Below, in pieces: positions 1 to 6,944 of a DNA stretch of 13,966 nt. The translations under genes were made by a program, and so were the position numbers. Positions within the stretch are counted from its first letter, which is position 1. Every line of letters begins with the position of its first letter. Origin of the DNA: Ferruginibacter sp. (GTDB lineage Bacteria; Bacteroidota; Bacteroidia; Chitinophagales; Chitinophagaceae); assembly GCA_018882645.1 (NCBI GenBank), contig VERM01000012.1, forward strand, positions 1 to 13,966, in the 5' to 3' direction. The notes under the pieces are model-generated. The model had not been told where the DNA came from, searched no databases, and saw nothing but the letters and a program-made list of their open reading frames with translations.

Positions 1-2
1 CC

Positions 3-266
3 ATTGGATATATTGAAGATGGCAGGGTTATGAACAGCTCCAGATCCACTATTGGTTATGTTGAAGATGGCAGAGTTATGAACAGCTCTAGATCCACTAT
101 TGGCTATATTGAAGATGGCAGAGTTATGAACAGCTCCAGATCCACTATTGGTTATGTTGAAGATGGCAGAGTTATGAACAGCTCTAGATCCACTATTGGC
201 TATATTGAAGATGGCAGAGTTATGAACAGCTCCAGATCCACTGTTGGTTATTTTGATGGAGTAAGA
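3..266 (+). repeat. 48-bp tandem repeat with 96-bp higher-order period
   Basis: The array lies inside the partial repeat protein gene. Units start at 30, 78, 126 and 174, with the end of an earlier unit at 3-29 and a diverged last unit from 222. Units alternate between two versions that differ at three positions: CTCC/CTCT in the Ser codons, GGT/GGC and GTT/ATT. As a result 30-125 and 126-221 are identical 96-bp blocks. The period is a multiple of three, so changes in copy number keep the frame. Identity across silent positions points to recent duplication or homogenisation rather than protein-level selection alone. Confidence 0.95.
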
Positions 267-308
267 AGAATTGATGCTGCAGCTTTCTTTTTTTACTTTT
301 TTTATTAG
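3..308 (+). CDS. Tandem-repeat beta-flower-like protein, 3' part only
   Basis: The reading frame is open to the left window edge, so the gene is partial; the visible part is 101 residues ending at TAG 306-308. The ATG at 30 is an internal repeat Met, not a supported start, because the same repeat continues upstream of it in frame (IGYIEDGRV from position 3). The protein is built of 16-residue units of the form MNSSRSTIGYVEDGRV, four complete copies plus partial ones at each end. It then closes with a short DGVRRID linker and a tail of Ala followed by Phe/Tyr (AAAFFFYFFY). The unit resembles the S-S-G-x-x-I-G-Y/R-I-x-G-x-V repeats of the beta-flower proteins common in Bacteroidota, where each unit forms a beta hairpin. 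Here the usual Gly is Arg. Aromatic C-terminal tails are, as I recall, also seen in that family. The biochemical function of such proteins is not established. No signal peptide can be judged because the N-terminus is missing. Coding status is secure; the family call is moderate. Confidence 0.7.
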   Translation: MGYIEDGRVMNSSRSTIGYVEDGRVMNSSRSTIGYIEDGRVMNSSRSTIGYVEDGRVMNSSRSTIGYIEDGRVMNSSRSTVGYFDGVRRIDAAAFFFYFFY

Positions 309-520
309 TTGCCGATTTTTGATTTCGATATTTTCATCAATTTATTCGCCTGGCAATCTGAAAACTCCTGCCACTCCCAATTTCGGAATATTTAATAGTT
401 TGTAATTCTGAAATAACAAGCCGTTTTTAATTCATGAAAAACGCCATTGCAATCAATGCGATCTTTCGGTTTTGTTAATTAATTGACTTTAACAATTTTT
501 GTTTACAATACTTTGAAATT

Positions 521-558
521 AGGGGCGTTTATTTGTATTAAATAAATCAAATGCCCCT
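521..558. repeat. Inverted repeat / possible hairpin
   Basis: AGGGGC (521-526) pairs with GCCCCT (553-558), and TTTATTT (528-534) pairs with AAATAAA (540-546) around a GTATT loop. A 1-nt gap on the left and a 6-nt bulge (TCAAAT) on the right separate the two stems. The right arm overlaps the ATG at 551-553 of a possible small ORF. It could be a terminator for the upstream repeat protein gene, a hairpin controlling translation of the small ORF, or chance. There is no clean T-run directly after it. Confidence 0.4.
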
Positions 559-727
559 TAATAAAAATATCAGCACATTCACTTCTGCGGTGAGTTTTTT
601 AAAAAAAATAGCCGCCAAATTCATTGGTCCTACCGAAAAGTATCCGGTCAGATATTATAAAAAAGAAATCACAAGCTCAAACACAAACAAGCTGCCTCAA
701 CCCAAAAAATCAAATCTATTTGAATAA
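551..727 (+). CDS. Possible small basic protein, 58 aa
   Basis: An ATG-to-TAA frame encodes MPLNKNISTF... ending KKSNLFE, 58 residues. It is Lys-rich, with about ten Lys against three acidic residues, and has one mildly hydrophobic stretch (FTSAVSFLKKIAAKFIG, about residues 10-26) that could form an amphipathic helix. There is no signal peptide or recognisable domain and no Shine-Dalgarno, which is normal for this phylum. The start codon sits in the right arm of an inverted repeat. Support is limited to the open frame and protein-like composition; a chance ORF is quite possible. I do not recognise a family. Confidence 0.3.
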   Translation: MPLNKNISTFTSAVSFLKKIAAKFIGPTEKYPVRYYKKEITSSNTNKLPQPKKSNLFE

Positions 728-762
728 TTTATACGTTTAGCAATTATTATTAAATCAAAAAT

Positions 763-799
763 AAAAAGGGATGTTCTGATTTTTACTTAAATCCTTTTT
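763..799. terminator. Possible bidirectional terminator-like hairpin
   Basis: AAAAAGG (763-769) pairs with CCTTTTT (793-799). An inner AT/AT pair (771-772 with 791-792) follows after a single bulged G, leaving an 18-nt loop. An A-run on the left arm and a T-run on the right arm is the form of a terminator working in both directions, as expected between convergent genes. The stem has only two G-C pairs and the loop is long, so it would be weak. The right arm ends directly at the ATG (800) of a possible 43-residue ORF. Confidence 0.3.
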
Positions 800-931
800 A
801 TGAACACAAAAAAAACCAAGCCATCCATTTTCAAAAGAATGGCTAAAAGAATCGTATCTCTGTATGATGTATTCTTTATCTTTTCTAAAAAAAGAGAGTT
901 GGAGCGTATCAAAATTTTTATTTTGTCTTGA
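800..931 (+). CDS. Possible very small basic protein, 43 aa
   Basis: An ATG-to-TGA frame encodes MNTKKTKPSIFKRMAKRIVSL... ending IKIFILS. It combines a Lys/Arg-rich N-terminus with a hydrophobic middle (SLYDVFFIF, about residues 20-28) and a second charged then hydrophobic stretch. This resembles small membrane-associated peptides but matches no family I know. It lies 72 bp after the 58-residue ORF in the same direction and could be co-transcribed with it. The region lies between convergent genes and is AT-rich, so such an ORF can arise by chance. Confidence 0.25.
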   Translation: MNTKKTKPSIFKRMAKRIVSLYDVFFIFSKKRELERIKIFILS

Positions 932-963
932 TAAGTCAATATCACCAACGGAGAAAAGTGGAA

Positions 964-3900
964 TCAGCTGAACAGATATTCTACATCCGCTTTGGTCAGC
1001 GATTTTACGAATCCGTTTTCATCGGATATCAATTCTTTGGCGAGTATTTTTTTCTTTTCCTGTAGTTGAAGAATTTTATCTTCTATCGTATCTATGCAGA
1101 TCATACGATATGCAAAAATATTTTTAGTTTGCCCTATCCGGTGCGTACGGTCTATGGCCTGTTGCTCCACCGCAGGATTCCACCAGGGATCTACAATATA
1201 TACATAGTCGGCCGCTGTCAGATTCAAACCTACGCCCCCCGCTTTTAAGGAAATTAAAAAGACCCTGCAAGATTCATTGTTCTGGAAATTTTGAATGGCT
1301 TTCTCTCTGTCTGTTGCAGATGTGCTTCCATCGAAATATTCAAACGGAATATTATTTTCGGTAAGCTTTTCTTTTATTAATGAAAGCATTCCTAGAAATT
1401 GTGAGAATATCAATGCTTTATGTGAACCGATGTTTTCTTCTATTTCTCTTGTTAGCTCTTCCAACTTGATAGAATAGTTGGGATATTTATCTTCCTCATT
1501 TAAAATAGCCGGGCTATCGCATATCTGTCTCAACTTCATCAGTCCTTGTAAAATAGTTAGTTGTGATTTGTCGACACCCTGTGTTTCAATAGTACCAAGT
1601 ATCTTATCCCGATAACTGTTTCTGTATGCCTCGTAAATCCTTCTTTGATCGGCTTCCATTTCACAAAACAAGATAGTTTCCGTTTTCTCCGGAAGATCTT
1701 TAGCCACTTGTTCCTTTGTGCGTCTCAGGATAAAAGGATATAATAATTTACGCAGATGTTCTTTTTGTTCTTGTTCGCCGAACTTATCAATGGGTGTAGC
1801 AAATTCATTTCTGAAATATTCCATGCTACCCAAAAGTCCCGGGTTGAGAAAATTCATCTGAGCATATAAATCAAATGTATCGTTTTGCAAAGGAGTACCG
1901 CTCATGCAAATCCTGTTTTTTGCAGTCAGCAAAGAAGCAGCTTTGGTTACCTTCGAAGAAGGATTTTTTATAGCCTGACTTTCATCTAGAATCACATAGT
2001 CAAATAAAATTTTCAGCAATACATTGATATCACTTCTTAAAGTTCCATATGTGGTAATGATTATGTTGTATTTTTCCAGCTCTTCGGGATTTCTGTTGCG
2101 AAGGTTGCCATGATGTATATGATAGCTGAGTGCCGGTGTGAATTTTTTCACCTCGTTTTTCCAGTTGTAAATGAGTGTAGTCGGGCAGATAACAATTGCT
2201 TTCAGAGAACCATTGGCAGTCTTGTACTGTTCCATCATGGTGAGTGCCTGAACGGTTTTACCCAAACCCATATCATCCGCCAGAATACCACCCCATCCTA
2301 CTTCACTTAAATAATTTAACCATTGAAATCCCGCAAGTTGATAAGGACGAAGCACGCTTCCCAAGTCGGCCGGAGCAGGCGTTTCAGGAATGTTTTTAAA
2401 TTCTCTTAGCCGCTCAAATTTTTCATCTAGAGCAAAACTTAATTCGTTTTCATTTCGGTTTTCATAGAGCTCATCGATGATACTCATGTGATAACGGGAC
2501 AAGCGGAGCTTATCCTGCTTGCCTTCACCAACTTTAAAAAGCAAGGAATACTTTTTCAGCCATTCATCCGGAAGAATTCCTAATGTTCCGTCTCCCAGCT
2601 GTACAAAAGATTGCTTGGCTGCAAGTGCTTTTTTAATATCGGAAATGCCTACACGCTGCTCTCCGAATTGGATTTCAACTTTTGCATCAAACCAATCTAT
2701 TCCACTGCTGACGTGTATCAACGTGCTCGGTTTTGCTGTATTGAAACGGAAATTTCGAAGTGCCTCAAAACCAAAAACAGGAATCTTCATTTCTTTCATC
2801 GCATCCATGAAAAGAAAAAACCAGTTATTCCGAAGCACATCTGCTCCTTTTAAAACAAAGCTGTTTGATTCATTTTGGTATACAAAAGAGGAATGCAGGT
2901 TCTCCATTTTTGATAAAAAGTCCTGTTCGGCATTGTTGTTTCTCTGAACAACAAGAATCTTATCTCCCTCGGGAACAGTGATGGTTTTGCCATTGGCAGC
3001 CGTTGTCTCAAATCCTCTGTATGAAAATACCGGCTGAAATAAAAGATATTCCCCCTTTTCAATCAAAAGCATTTTTATATCCGGCATCCCACCCTTTATT
3101 TCCTTAATTAGCGTTTTATCAAACTCTACATGATAATTTCTGGTGAGGGGCATGATCATTTTATTCATTTGTTCAGCCCATGCCTGTCTGTTCAACCGCA
3201 TATTTCCATCTCTGATATAATGAGAGACCTCCAAAATGTCTTCTATATTTTTCCATAGATACAAGACGTCGTCGTGTAAAAAAAACAGACTGCTTTTGCA
3301 TTCGTTTTTATCAACCGGAATATTTCTGCCGGAAATATTGACCATACATATTAGTTCGTAATGGTCATTGACAACAGTGATCTTGAAAAAGGGAACAATT
3401 AGCCTCTCGCTCAATTCAATTTCCTGCAAATTGGATGTGATAAAGTTTTTTTTATTGGGGAGAAGAAAAATAAAAAAATTCGTGTGTTGTTCTTCAAAAA
3501 TTTTTTTCAGCTTCGGATGTAGGTATTCTGCAATCAGTTTTTTTGTATCTTCAGGAAGCTCTTCATCATCACTCTGTATGATATTTTCCCAAATGCTGCT
3601 GAAAGGTGAATTTCTGTTGATGTATTTATTGATTTCAGCGGATTGTAATTTTCTGATTTGTTGAAAAAGTATTTTATCTTCTTCACTGAATAAATCTGTA
3701 TTTACATACTTGGATAAATCCAGCGTTTCCACTTTTCCTAAAAACTTTTTTCCCTCATCATTCTGATCTCCTTGTACTGCGTCTATAGACAGACCGGGGT
3801 AATTTTTCGAATTGAAATTGAAAACGAGGCCAAGTTTTTTGTATTGTGGGCTGTCCTCCTCCATTTTCTCCTCTGCCTTGGGCACTGGTTTGAATGGTAG

Positions 3901-4728
3901 AATCGGCTTGAATTCTGTAGGTTTTGAAACTGAAACACCCACTCTTTTAATTGAAGGGTCAAGCACTTTTAGGAAGGGCTTCCCTTCTTTATAAATAAAT
4001 TCAAACTTTCCGGTAATATCGTCATTAAGGCTGTACCCATATATATGCAGCAGTTTATTTTTGTCTTTATCCCAGTTTCTTATAGAATCGAAGTAATTGG
4101 AGCCGTATGCATTCAGTAACTGAAGAAAAAGTAACACTTTATGTTCACACAGGGGATGTTTGGTTTCTGCACAGGTGCAGGAGGTATCAAAATTTCTCTC
4201 GTCATTTTTTTGAATCACCAAGGTATATTCAATATCATCTAATTTTAGCAGGGCTTCTACACGTTCGTCATCTACTTTATAGATGGAGGCTTTTGTGGTT
4301 CTTAAAATATTTTCTTCATCTTCATAAATATTGGGAGAAGAAAGCATTTTAATCATTTTCAGATCAATGTGTTTCATTTTGGCTACAGTATGATACTGGT
4401 TGTACTCGATACTTGTATTGCCAAGCATATTTTTATCGGCCAGATCCTGAAGTCTGAAAAGAGCAGCAGATTCATGCCGGCAAATATCACCCATGTTGTA
4501 TGTACAAGTGCACCGCAAAGAAATTTGTTTGGCATCAGCATATTTTTGGATGAACACTTTATAAAACATGCTGTATGAATCATCCTTCACCCTAAAAACA
4601 ATATTGCCCATGAGCTGATCATGATCTATCATCTCTACCATACCGGATTGATGAATTTTCTTACCCCGACGAATTACTTCATCACTGCCGTTGTTGTAAA
4701 TGTATTTGATGATGTGTGGTAGTGCCAA
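964..4728 (-). CDS. SWIM zinc-finger SNF2-family DEAD/DEAH helicase
   Basis: A 1254-residue ATP-dependent DNA translocase of the bacterial SNF2 group. The N-terminus has two SWIM zinc signatures of identical spacing, CxC-x7-CxH, at about residues 73-85 and 184-196. A long middle region (about 210-780) matches in position the SNF2-associated region of bacterial homologues. The motor follows: LRPYQLAGFQWL (about 792-803), Walker A DDMGLGKT (about 818-825), Walker B DESQ (about 914), SGTPLQND (about 942), the second RecA lobe with LKAGGVGLNLTAADYV, and motif VI QAIDRTHRIGQ (about 1189-1199). All key motor residues are present. The start is TTG at 4728: no in-frame ATG exists upstream before a stop, and the first ATG (codon 30) would cut into a segment (EVIRRGKKIHQSGMVEM) that precedes SWIM domains in this family. 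It is followed convergently by the small-ORF region. Its exact cellular role is unknown; a role in DNA transactions or transcription recycling is inferred from family membership. Confidence 0.95.
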   Translation of the reverse strand: MALPHIIKYIYNNGSDEVIRRGKKIHQSGMVEMIDHDQLMGNIVFRVKDDSYSMFYKVFIQKYADAKQISLRCTCTYNMGDICRHESAALFRLQDLADKNMLGNTSIEYNQYHTVAKMKHIDLKMIKMLSSPNIYEDEENILRTTKASIYKVDDERVEALLKLDDIEYTLVIQKNDERNFDTSCTCAETKHPLCEHKVLLFLQLLNAYGSNYFDSIRNWDKDKNKLLHIYGYSLNDDITGKFEFIYKEGKPFLKVLDPSIKRVGVSVSKPTEFKPILPFKPVPKAEEKMEEDSPQYKKLGLVFNFNSKNYPGLSIDAVQGDQNDEGKKFLGKVETLDLSKYVNTDLFSEEDKILFQQIRKLQSAEINKYINRNSPFSSIWENIIQSDDEELPEDTKKLIAEYLHPKLKKIFEEQHTNFFIFLLPNKKNFITSNLQEIELSERLIVPFFKITVVNDHYELICMVNISGRNIPVDKNECKSSLFFLHDDVLYLWKNIEDILEVSHYIRDGNMRLNRQAWAEQMNKMIMPLTRNYHVEFDKTLIKEIKGGMPDIKMLLIEKGEYLLFQPVFSYRGFETTAANGKTITVPEGDKILVVQRNNNAEQDFLSKMENLHSSFVYQNESNSFVLKGADVLRNNWFFLFMDAMKEMKIPVFGFEALRNFRFNTAKPSTLIHVSSGIDWFDAKVEIQFGEQRVGISDIKKALAAKQSFVQLGDGTLGILPDEWLKKYSLLFKVGEGKQDKLRLSRYHMSIIDELYENRNENELSFALDEKFERLREFKNIPETPAPADLGSVLRPYQLAGFQWLNYLSEVGWGGILADDMGLGKTVQALTMMEQYKTANGSLKAIVICPTTLIYNWKNEVKKFTPALSYHIHHGNLRNRNPEELEKYNIIITTYGTLRSDINVLLKILFDYVILDESQAIKNPSSKVTKAASLLTAKNRICMSGTPLQNDTFDLYAQMNFLNPGLLGSMEYFRNEFATPIDKFGEQEQKEHLRKLLYPFILRRTKEQVAKDLPEKTETILFCEMEADQRRIYEAYRNSYRDKILGTIETQGVDKSQLTILQGLMKLRQICDSPAILNEEDKYPNYSIKLEELTREIEENIGSHKALIFSQFLGMLSLIKEKLTENNIPFEYFDGSTSATDREKAIQNFQNNESCRVFLISLKAGGVGLNLTAADYVYIVDPWWNPAVEQQAIDRTHRIGQTKNIFAYRMICIDTIEDKILQLQEKKKILAKELISDENGFVKSLTKADVEYLFS

Positions 4729-4793
4729 TGCAGCTTTCTTTATTGCAGGTGAAAAACAGATAAATGTCCCTTCATTCTGAAAAGGGCAATTTG

Positions 4794-4801
4794 CAAAAGT
4801 A
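4794..4801 (-). promoter_or_regulatory. Possible -7 box TACTTTTG for the SNF2 gene
   Basis: TACTTTTG on the minus strand matches the Bacteroidota TAnnTTTG consensus exactly. It lies in the 94-bp gap after comB, 65 nt before the TTG start of the helicase gene. No TTG or TTTG is visible at the -33 distance, so only half of the promoter is supported. If real, the helicase has its own promoter rather than relying only on read-through from gcvT-comB. Confidence 0.4.
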
Positions 4802-4822
4802 AAGGAATTTGTATGAAATATC

Positions 4823-5560
4823 CTACCCTTTTAGTAGTCTACCTGATTCATAAAAAGGTAAAATGGGGGCCGTGTTGGGTAACAGGCAGTATTTGATATC
4901 ATTTTCCATTCCAAAAGAGGAAAGCCTGAGATAATGGGAGGCTGGCTTTTCTTTGATATATGTAAACAAATCTGTACCGGCCTCTTTATAAATGGATAAT
5001 GCGATATTTGAGGCATCGCAGTTGATATTGAAATGTTTGCCGATTTTATGAATGACAGCGCCCGCAAATAATGTATCCTCTAAATTGATTCTGTTTATCC
5101 ATGCAGAACATGCCAATAAAACATTCTTTTTTTGATGCAGCAGATAATCACAAACGATATCCAAATTGCTAAACGCGCCGGTAATGATCTGATCGGCACC
5201 CTTTTCCAGAGCCATGTGCAATAGTTTGGTTCCGTTGGTAGTGGTAAGAACAAGTGTTTTACCACTGATGAAAGAAGAGGGATACTCCATCGGGGAATTG
5301 CCATGCTGCAATCCTTCGGCAACTTTTCCATCCCGCTCGCCAGCAGTAATGGCACCCATTTGTTTTCCGATACGAATACACTCCGGAACAGAATCGACGG
5401 GAATGATTTCTTTAGCTCCATTGTGGAGAGCGGTAGCGATTGTTGATGTGGCCCGGAGAATATCTATGATGACCACAATAGAGGAATTGATGTCATATAA
5501 ATTCAACAATGCAGGAGACAGAGAAGTAAAAAGAATGGGTTTGTTGTTTGGGTTGGCCAT
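4823..5560 (-). CDS. comB: 2-phosphosulfolactate phosphatase
   Basis: A ComB-family enzyme of 245 residues; characterised members hydrolyse (2R)-2-phospho-3-sulfolactate to sulfolactate and phosphate using Mg2+, a step of archaeal coenzyme M synthesis and of sulfolactate formation in some bacteria. Family motifs are present: DILRATSTI (33-41), GERDGKVAEGLQHGNSP (74-90) and TTTNGT (106-111). Length is normal. I chose the ATG at 5560; a TTG one codon upstream is also in frame but less likely. The start lies 22 bp after the stop of gcvT, so the two are probably one transcript. No phosphosulfolactate synthase (ComA) is in the window, so the physiological substrate here is unknown. The family call is firm; the exact reaction is inferred. 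Confidence 0.9.
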   Translation of the reverse strand: MANPNNKPILFTSLSPALLNLYDINSSIVVIIDILRATSTIATALHNGAKEIIPVDSVPECIRIGKQMGAITAGERDGKVAEGLQHGNSPMEYPSSFISGKTLVLTTTNGTKLLHMALEKGADQIITGAFSNLDIVCDYLLHQKKNVLLACSAWINRINLEDTLFAGAVIHKIGKHFNINCDASNIALSIYKEAGTDLFTYIKEKPASHYLRLSSFGMENDIKYCLLPNTAPILPFYESGRLLKG

Positions 5561-5582
5561 CAATCAGTGATAAATTAATATT

Positions 5583-6668
5583 TTATTCGAAAGGAATTTT
5601 TACCACCCTTGCTGCCACAGGATGGTTACGAATTTTGATAAAAATATCAGTACCCAGTTGGGTATACGCGGTTTCAATATACCCCATTCCAATTGCCTTG
5701 CCTAATGTAGGTGATTGTGTGCCGGAAGTAACGATTCCAATATTTTGTCCTTCGCTGTCATTGATTTCGTAGTCGTGTCTGGCAATTCCTCTTTCCATCA
5801 TTTCAAATCCGACCAGTTTTTTTTTCAGGCCATCTGTTTTTTGTTTTTCAAAAATAGACCTTGATGTAAAGTCTTTATTGAATTTAGTAATCCATCCCAG
5901 TCCAGCTTCTAAGGGAGAGGTGTTGTCGTTGATATCGTTTCCGTAAAGACAATAGCCCATCTCCAGACGAAGTGTATCTCTTGCCCCCAAACCTATCGGC
6001 TGAATACCGAAAGATTTACCAGCTTCAAAGATGGCATCCCAGATTACATTGGCATCGTTTTCCTTGTCTTCAAAATAAATTTCAACTCCTCCTGCACCGG
6101 TGTACCCTGTAGCACTGATAAGTACATTATCTACTCCGGCAAATTTACCTTTTACGAAAGTGTAATACTTTAAATTAAGTATATCCATTTCCGTTAGTGA
6201 CTGAACTATTTTATTGGCATTGGGTCCTTGAATAGCCAGCAAAGCTGTTTTCGCTGAGATGTTGTGCATTTCAACACCTTTGGTATTATGGCTGCTTATC
6301 CAGTTCCAGTCTTTGTCTATATTACCAGCATTCACCACCAGCATATAGGCTTTGTTTTCTTCAATACAATAAACCAATAAGTCATCCACTATCCCTCCAT
6401 GTTCATTTGGAAGGCAACTGTATTGGGCTTTACCATTGGTGAGCTTGGATGCGTCATTGCTGGTTAGCCGCTGAATCAATTCGAGTGCGTCGGGTCCCTT
6501 TAAAACAAATTCTCCCATATGGCTTACATCAAAAACGCCGGCATTTTTTCTGACGGCAGCGTGTTCTTCATTGATACCGGAATAAGAAATAGGCATATTA
6601 AAACCGGCAAACTCGGCCATCTTTGCCCCAAGAGCGATGTGTTTTGCAGTAAAGGGAGTCGTTTTCAT
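5583..6668 (-). CDS. gcvT: Aminomethyltransferase (glycine cleavage T protein)
   Basis: A 361-residue cytoplasmic T protein of the glycine cleavage system. It takes the aminomethyl group from lipoylated H protein and passes it to tetrahydrofolate, releasing ammonia and giving 5,10-methylene-THF. Visible family signatures include AGFNMPISY (21-29), [10 protein letters not shown] (45-54), [10 protein letters not shown] (91-100; a conserved Asp in this position is catalytically important in E. coli GcvT) and the folate-site region [18 protein letters not shown] (about 226-243). The C-terminal barrel is complete, so the gene is intact. The start is ATG 6668, with an exact TAnnTTTG box 16 nt upstream. 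The gcvH and gcvP genes are not in the window, which is common because the parts are often scattered. No glycine riboswitch-like structure is evident upstream. Confidence 0.97.
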   Translation of the reverse strand: MKTTPFTAKHIALGAKMAEFAGFNMPISYSGINEEHAAVRKNAGVFDVSHMGEFVLKGPDALELIQRLTSNDASKLTNGKAQYSCLPNEHGGIVDDLLVYCIEENKAYMLVVNAGNIDKDWNWISSHNTKGVEMHNISAKTALLAIQGPNANKIVQSLTEMDILNLKYYTFVKGKFAGVDNVLISATGYTGAGGVEIYFEDKENDANVIWDAIFEAGKSFGIQPIGLGARDTLRLEMGYCLYGNDINDNTSPLEAGLGWITKFNKDFTSRSIFEKQKTDGLKKKLVGFEMMERGIARHDYEINDSEGQNIGIVTSGTQSPTLGKAIGMGYIETAYTQLGTDIFIKIRNHPVAARVVKIPFE

Positions 6669-6684
6669 GTAAGCAATTTGAGGG

Positions 6685-6692
6685 CAAAAGTA
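6685..6692 (-). promoter_or_regulatory. Possible -7 box TACTTTTG for gcvT
   Basis: TACTTTTG on the minus strand, an exact TAnnTTTG match, stands 16 nt before the gcvT ATG. This would give a leader of roughly 10 nt. The same longer string TTTACTTTTGC occurs upstream of the SNF2 gene. No -33 TTG at the usual spacing is visible. Confidence 0.45.
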
Positions 6693-6888
6693 AATGAAAA
6701 AGAGGACGTGTGGTTTTGCTACCTAAATTATATTAATTTTTATTTTAGAAAGATTAGCGGAAAGGTTCTGTAAAGGGATGTTTATCGGACCATAAATGTA
6801 TCCTCTATGAAATTCACCCAAATGACCGATCCATATCCTACTGAAAAGGCAATAAATTCAACATGAAATATCCAATTCGATTATTAAA

Positions 6889-6900
6889 CTTGTGCACAAG
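6889..6900. promoter_or_regulatory. 12-bp perfect palindrome CTTGTGCACAAG
   Basis: CTTGTGCACAAG is its own reverse complement and lies 45 bp before the ATG of the 379-residue lipoprotein gene, in the 276-bp divergent gap with gcvT. Its size and symmetry suit the binding site of a dimeric regulator. The -7-like string TAAACTTG (one mismatch to TAnnTTTG) overlaps its left edge. No regulator is known to me for this exact site. Confidence 0.35.
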
Positions 6901-6925
6901 CACTCTGTCGGCTTTTTTAATAAAA

Positions 6926-6944
6926 AAACTGTATTTTACAGTTT
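6926..6944. promoter_or_regulatory. Inverted repeat directly before the lipoprotein ATG
   Basis: AAACTGTATTTTACAGTTT is a perfect inverted repeat with 8-bp arms around TTT, and its last base touches the ATG at 6945. In RNA it would form a short hairpin covering the place where a ribosome would load. In DNA it could be an operator. It may also overlap the promoter's -7 region. The function is inferred only from position and symmetry. Confidence 0.4.

Larger units (their letters stand above)
309..963. other. 655-bp region without a long gene
   Basis: No ORF of 60 residues or more starts here on either strand. The stretch is very AT-rich. What I can see is two inverted repeats (521-558 and 763-799) and two short plus-strand ORFs (551-727 and 800-931), listed separately. 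Weak AT-rich hairpins (for example GTTTTT/AAAAAC around 424-443) are also present but not distinctive. It lies between the 3' ends of two convergent genes, the repeat protein on plus and the SNF2 helicase on minus. It should therefore contain terminators for both unless the small ORFs have their own transcription unit. No tRNA-like or other known RNA structure was recognised. Confidence 0.6.

Noticed and set aside
3..266. CRISPR array or non-coding satellite
   Set aside because: Units are directly adjacent without unique spacers, the period is 48 bp in frame, and the translation is a regular protein repeat.
2519..2947. 142-codon plus-strand ORF inside the SNF2 gene
   Set aside because: It is antisense to a well-conserved helicase region and its translation has no recognisable features.
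5214..5570. 118-codon plus-strand ORF over comB
   Set aside because: It mirrors conserved ComB motifs on the other strand; the composition is that of an antisense shadow.
6519..6773. 84-codon plus-strand ORF across the gcvT start
   Set aside because: Most of it is antisense to the conserved GcvT N-terminus and it covers the gcvT promoter.
6902..6920. Terminator at the T-run after GTCGGC
   Set aside because: Only a 4-bp stem (AAGC/GCTT) can be drawn before the T-run, too weak to call, and no plus-strand gene ends there.
6669..6944. Glycine riboswitch before gcvT
   Set aside because: No tandem aptamer-like GGAGA elements or long structured leader is visible, and the likely leader is only about 10 nt.
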